The position numbers and the translations under genes are program-made. Positions 6,008-6,061 of a DNA stretch of 6,061 nucleotides are shown one piece after another (the stretch's first letter is position 1; each line of letters begins with the position of its first letter). Below the pieces are notes generated by a model that was given only the letters and a program-made list of their open reading frames with translations, did not search any database and had not been told where the DNA came from. Source of the DNA: CAYHGV01 sp964356135 (lineage in GTDB: Bacteria; Hydrothermota; Tepidihabitantia; CAYHGV01); assembly GCA_964356135.1 (NCBI GenBank), contig CAYHGV010000124.1, forward strand, positions 1 through 6,061, read 5' to 3'.

Positions 6008-6061
6008 TTACCCCTCCTTTTTGATAAACGGGCAGTTTTCGACCGCGGCCATGCCCCGGAC
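6008..6061 (-). CDS. C-terminal end of an unidentified upstream gene (5' part outside the window)
   Basis: Reading leftward from base 6061, one frame gives 17 codons ending VENCPFIKKEG and a TAA stop at 6010-6008, one base before the ATG of the DRTGG gene. The ribosome site of that gene lies inside these last codons, the same arrangement as at the other junctions. The piece is too short to identify. Another frame is also open to the right edge but would end about 14 bases inside the DRTGG gene, so this frame is the more economical choice, not a proven one. Confidence 0.5.
   Translation of the reverse strand, partial: VRGMAAVENCPFIKKEG

Overview
The window is one tightly packed minus-strand gene cluster from a strictly anaerobic bacterium. 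It reads from about 6061 down to 1 and has no convincing plus-strand gene. The redox enzymes (NuoF/HydB-type, NuoE-like and NuoG/HoxU-like iron-sulfur proteins) and the small regulatory-looking genes beside them (DRTGG, PHP, HATPase) resemble clusters of anaerobic Firmicutes, Thermotogae and several uncultured anaerobic phyla. The sequence does not let me name the phylum. Base composition is balanced and even across the genes, with no sign of recent transfer of individual genes.

Layout in transcription order, from high to low coordinates: (i) 6008-6061, the last 17 codons of an unidentified upstream gene; (ii) 5659-6006, a small DRTGG-domain protein; (iii) 4913-5659, a PHP-domain metal-dependent phosphoesterase; (iv) 4735-4912, a 178-base gap holding a palindromic repeat built from 10-base AAACACAGAT-like units; (v) 4192-4734, a stand-alone GHKL/HATPase_c protein without a histidine phosphoacceptor domain; (vi) 3780-4172, a small thioredoxin-fold [2Fe-2S] protein; (vii) 692-3769, a 1025-residue fusion of a NuoE-like [2Fe-2S] domain, a full NuoF/HydB FMN-NADH module, and a complete GltD/NfnB-type FAD-NADPH oxidoreductase with its own iron-sulfur cysteines; (viii) 1-695, the first 231 codons of a NuoG/HoxU-like iron-sulfur protein that runs off the left edge.

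Apart from the repeat-bearing gap, neighbouring genes overlap (TAATG at 5657-5661, ATGA at 692-695) or lie 1 to 19 bases apart, and most have a clear Shine-Dalgarno sequence. They are probably co-transcribed and translationally coupled.

Main interpretation: the last three genes match the subunit plan of the HydABC/NuoEFG-derived flavin-based electron-bifurcating enzymes. The large subunit also carries an NADPH-type site on the same chain. This points to a Sporomusa-type (StnABC-like) NADH/NADP+/ferredoxin transhydrogenase more than to a plain bifurcating [FeFe]-hydrogenase. The deciding evidence, whether the 1-695 gene continues into an H-cluster domain, lies outside the window. The DRTGG, PHP and HATPase genes would be a regulatory or maintenance module for this enzyme. 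Their association is visible here, but their biochemical role is unknown.
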